NCBI GenBank assembly: GCA_021828085.1
Contig: JAKATE010000101.1
Location: 1-7,005, forward strand
Source: Thermoplasmata archaeon
Lineage (GTDB): Archaea > Thermoplasmatota > Thermoplasmata > Lutacidiplasmatales > UBA184
Length of the DNA: 7,005 nucleotides
Direction: 5' to 3'
Positions within the stretch are counted from its first letter, which is position 1, and every line of letters starts with the position of its first letter. The translations under genes were made by a program, and so were the position numbers. A model generated the notes under the pieces. It had not been told where the DNA came from and made no database searches. It saw only the letters and a program-made list of their open reading frames with translations. Of the stretch, positions 5,745 to 7,005 are shown in pieces.

Positions 5745-7005
5745 TTACTCCCATCGAGCCAGCCCAAGGACAGCGACGAGGTCGGCCCCGAATTCCTGGG
5801 TGCTTCCATGTCCCGGTGACCCGAGACCCGCGGACAAGGGCAGGCTCAGCCCTGGGCCAGAATGCGCCCCGTTCTGTCGAGCAGGGGCGGGAGCGCTGTA
5901 GTAGTTCCACGCGGCCGATGGGTACCCCGCGGCAAGGTAACCGCTTCCCGCGACCGATGCCGACCCCGGCGGGATAACGGTGGCCCCGGTGATGTTCACC
6001 CCGGAGAGGAAGGCTCCCGAAGGGAGGGCCGCTCCCGTCGCGGAGCTGAGCATGGGGTAGTTGAAGCTCGCGTAGAGGGAGTTGAACCCGCAGTTGGTCC
6101 CGACCAGGAACCTCAGGCGGATGACCTCTCCCGCGTAGGCGTCGAGGCTGATGGAGACCTTGTTCCATCCTTCGGAGCTCACCGCGACCTCCCCGCCGTA
6201 GAGCCCCCCGCTGGAGCCGGCAATGTGTCCCACGAAGTGGGAATCGTAGCCGTTGGAGAAGCTCGACCAGTTGTTCGCCGACCAGATCTGCACCCAGGGG
6301 GTGACCGAGGTGCTCACCGCGGGGGCCACCTCCAGGATGAAGTCCTGCTGGGGGGACATCCCGTAGTCCCACGGCGGACCCTGGAAGCCCCCGGAGTCGT
6401 AGTAGACCCAGAAGACGTTGCTCCAGAGGTAGTTGAAATTGATCGTGGCATTCAGGGCGTTCGAGAGGTCAATGGGCCGCGAGTAGAGGGAATCCCACAT
6501 GTTGGGGTTCAGGGTGTAGATCCCTCCGGAATTGGCCCCGGCGACCCAGGCGCCGCCTGTCGGAGCGTTGGAGGCCCCCAAGGCGGTCAGGGTGGCGGAG
6601 AGGTTCGCGGTGGAAGCCTGTTGCCAGACGTCCGGGGAGACGTTTGCCCCAGGATCGCCGGTTTTGCACGCCGCGGAGGTCTGAGACACGGCAGAGGTCG
6701 GACCGCCGGAGACCTGGACCGAGAAGTCGTCGATGTTCCACCCGTTGCCCGGCTGCACGCTCGCCGTGCCGCCGCACGCAAGGGTGCCGGCGACGTACCC
6801 AAAAGCGACGCTCACCGTCTGGCCGGCGAAGGCGCTGAGGTTGAGGCTCTCCTGCTCCCATCCCCCGCTCCCGCCCAGGCTCGAGCCGCTGAAGGAACCA
6901 AGGTAGTTGCAGGCACCCGCGTAGTCATCCAAAAGGCCCGGCGCCTGCGGGCTGCTGTAGCCGGGAGAGGGGGGGTTCTGCGTCTGGCAGGTGTTGAACA
7001 CCGTG
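5745..7005 (-). CDS. Large secreted surface protein with jelly-roll-like repeats, C-terminal part (5' end beyond window)
   Basis: The frame is open to the right edge, so the start and any signal peptide are outside; the first in-frame GTG (7001) is probably internal. About 418 residues are visible, rich in Ser, Gly, Ala, Asn and aromatic residues, with six N-glycosylation sequons (NLS, NVS, NLS, NAT, NWS, NIT). A beta-sandwich signature appears twice: WEQESLNLSAFAG, then GWNIDDFSV (about 48-95), and WNKVSISLDAYAG (279-291). The pattern of Trp, a strand, an AxAG turn, another strand and a GWxIDD end resembles the MAM-like or immune-inhibitor-A-like sandwich domains of secreted peptidases and adhesins. 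No catalytic motif is seen in the visible part. The second unit is longer, with a Trp/Tyr-rich stretch (about 190-215), and lacks the IDD ending. The C-terminus ends GADLVAVLGLARWE with no full membrane helix, sorting motif or basic tail. A role in adhesion, surface coat or polymer binding is an inference. Confidence 0.85.
   Translation of the reverse strand, partial: TVFNTCQTQNPPSPGYSSPQAPGLLDDYAGACNYLGSFSGSSLGGSGGWEQESLNLSAFAGQTVSVAFGYVAGTLACGGTASVQPGNGWNIDDFSVQVSGGPTSAVSQTSAACKTGDPGANVSPDVWQQASTANLSATLTALGASNAPTGGAWVAGANSGGIYTLNPNMWDSLYSRPIDLSNALNATINFNYLWSNVFWVYYDSGGFQGPPWDYGMSPQQDFILEVAPAVSTSVTPWVQIWSANNWSSFSNGYDSHFVGHIAGSSGGLYGGEVAVSSEGWNKVSISLDAYAGEVIRLRFLVGTNCGFNSLYASFNYPMLSSATGAALPSGAFLSGVNITGATVIPPGSASVAGSGYLAAGYPSAAWNYYSAPAPARQNGAHSGPGLSLPLSAGLGSPGHGSTQEFGADLVAVLGLARWE

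Overview
The window is GC-rich (about two-thirds G+C by eye) and looks like ordinary chromosomal DNA from an archaeon. The grounds are an archaeal-type cofactor-independent phosphoglycerate mutase, a Trm5/Tyw2-family tRNA methyltransferase, a TATA-like box at leaderless-transcript distance from a start codon, and surface proteins rich in N-glycosylation sequons. A high-GC member of the Thermoplasmatota or a related euryarchaeal group is my guess from protein style only; nothing in the window fixes the lineage.

Layout. Positions 1-4062 (minus strand, read right to left) hold a tight three-gene cluster: apgM (4062-2734), a Trm5/Tyw2-type methyltransferase (2744-1698, overlapping the apgM stop by 11 nt) and ppsA (1690 to beyond the left edge, 7 nt after the methyltransferase stop). 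ApgM converts 3-phosphoglycerate and 2-phosphoglycerate, and PpsA makes phosphoenolpyruvate from pyruvate. They act on either side of the enolase step, so the cluster belongs to gluconeogenesis/glycolysis, with a predicted tRNA position-37 modification enzyme translated between them.

A short divergent promoter region (about 4063-4134) separates the cluster from a plus-strand gene (4135-5172). That gene encodes a four-helix membrane protein with a glycosylation-prone outer domain, a Ser/Pro/Ala-rich cytoplasmic tail and a C-terminal four-cysteine zinc ribbon. It has no assigned function and, in my view, is the least familiar protein here. Positions 5173-5744 form a roughly 570-nt gap between convergent genes with no convincing gene but with some GC-rich inverted repeats. 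Positions 5745-7005 (minus strand) carry the C-terminal part of a large secreted protein with jelly-roll-like domains; its start lies beyond the right edge.

I see no CRISPR array, insertion sequence, tRNA, rRNA or defence locus. The many long antisense open frames are high-GC shadows of these five genes. I found no clear new system. The best leads are the zinc-ribbon membrane protein and the position of the methyltransferase inside a central-carbon operon.
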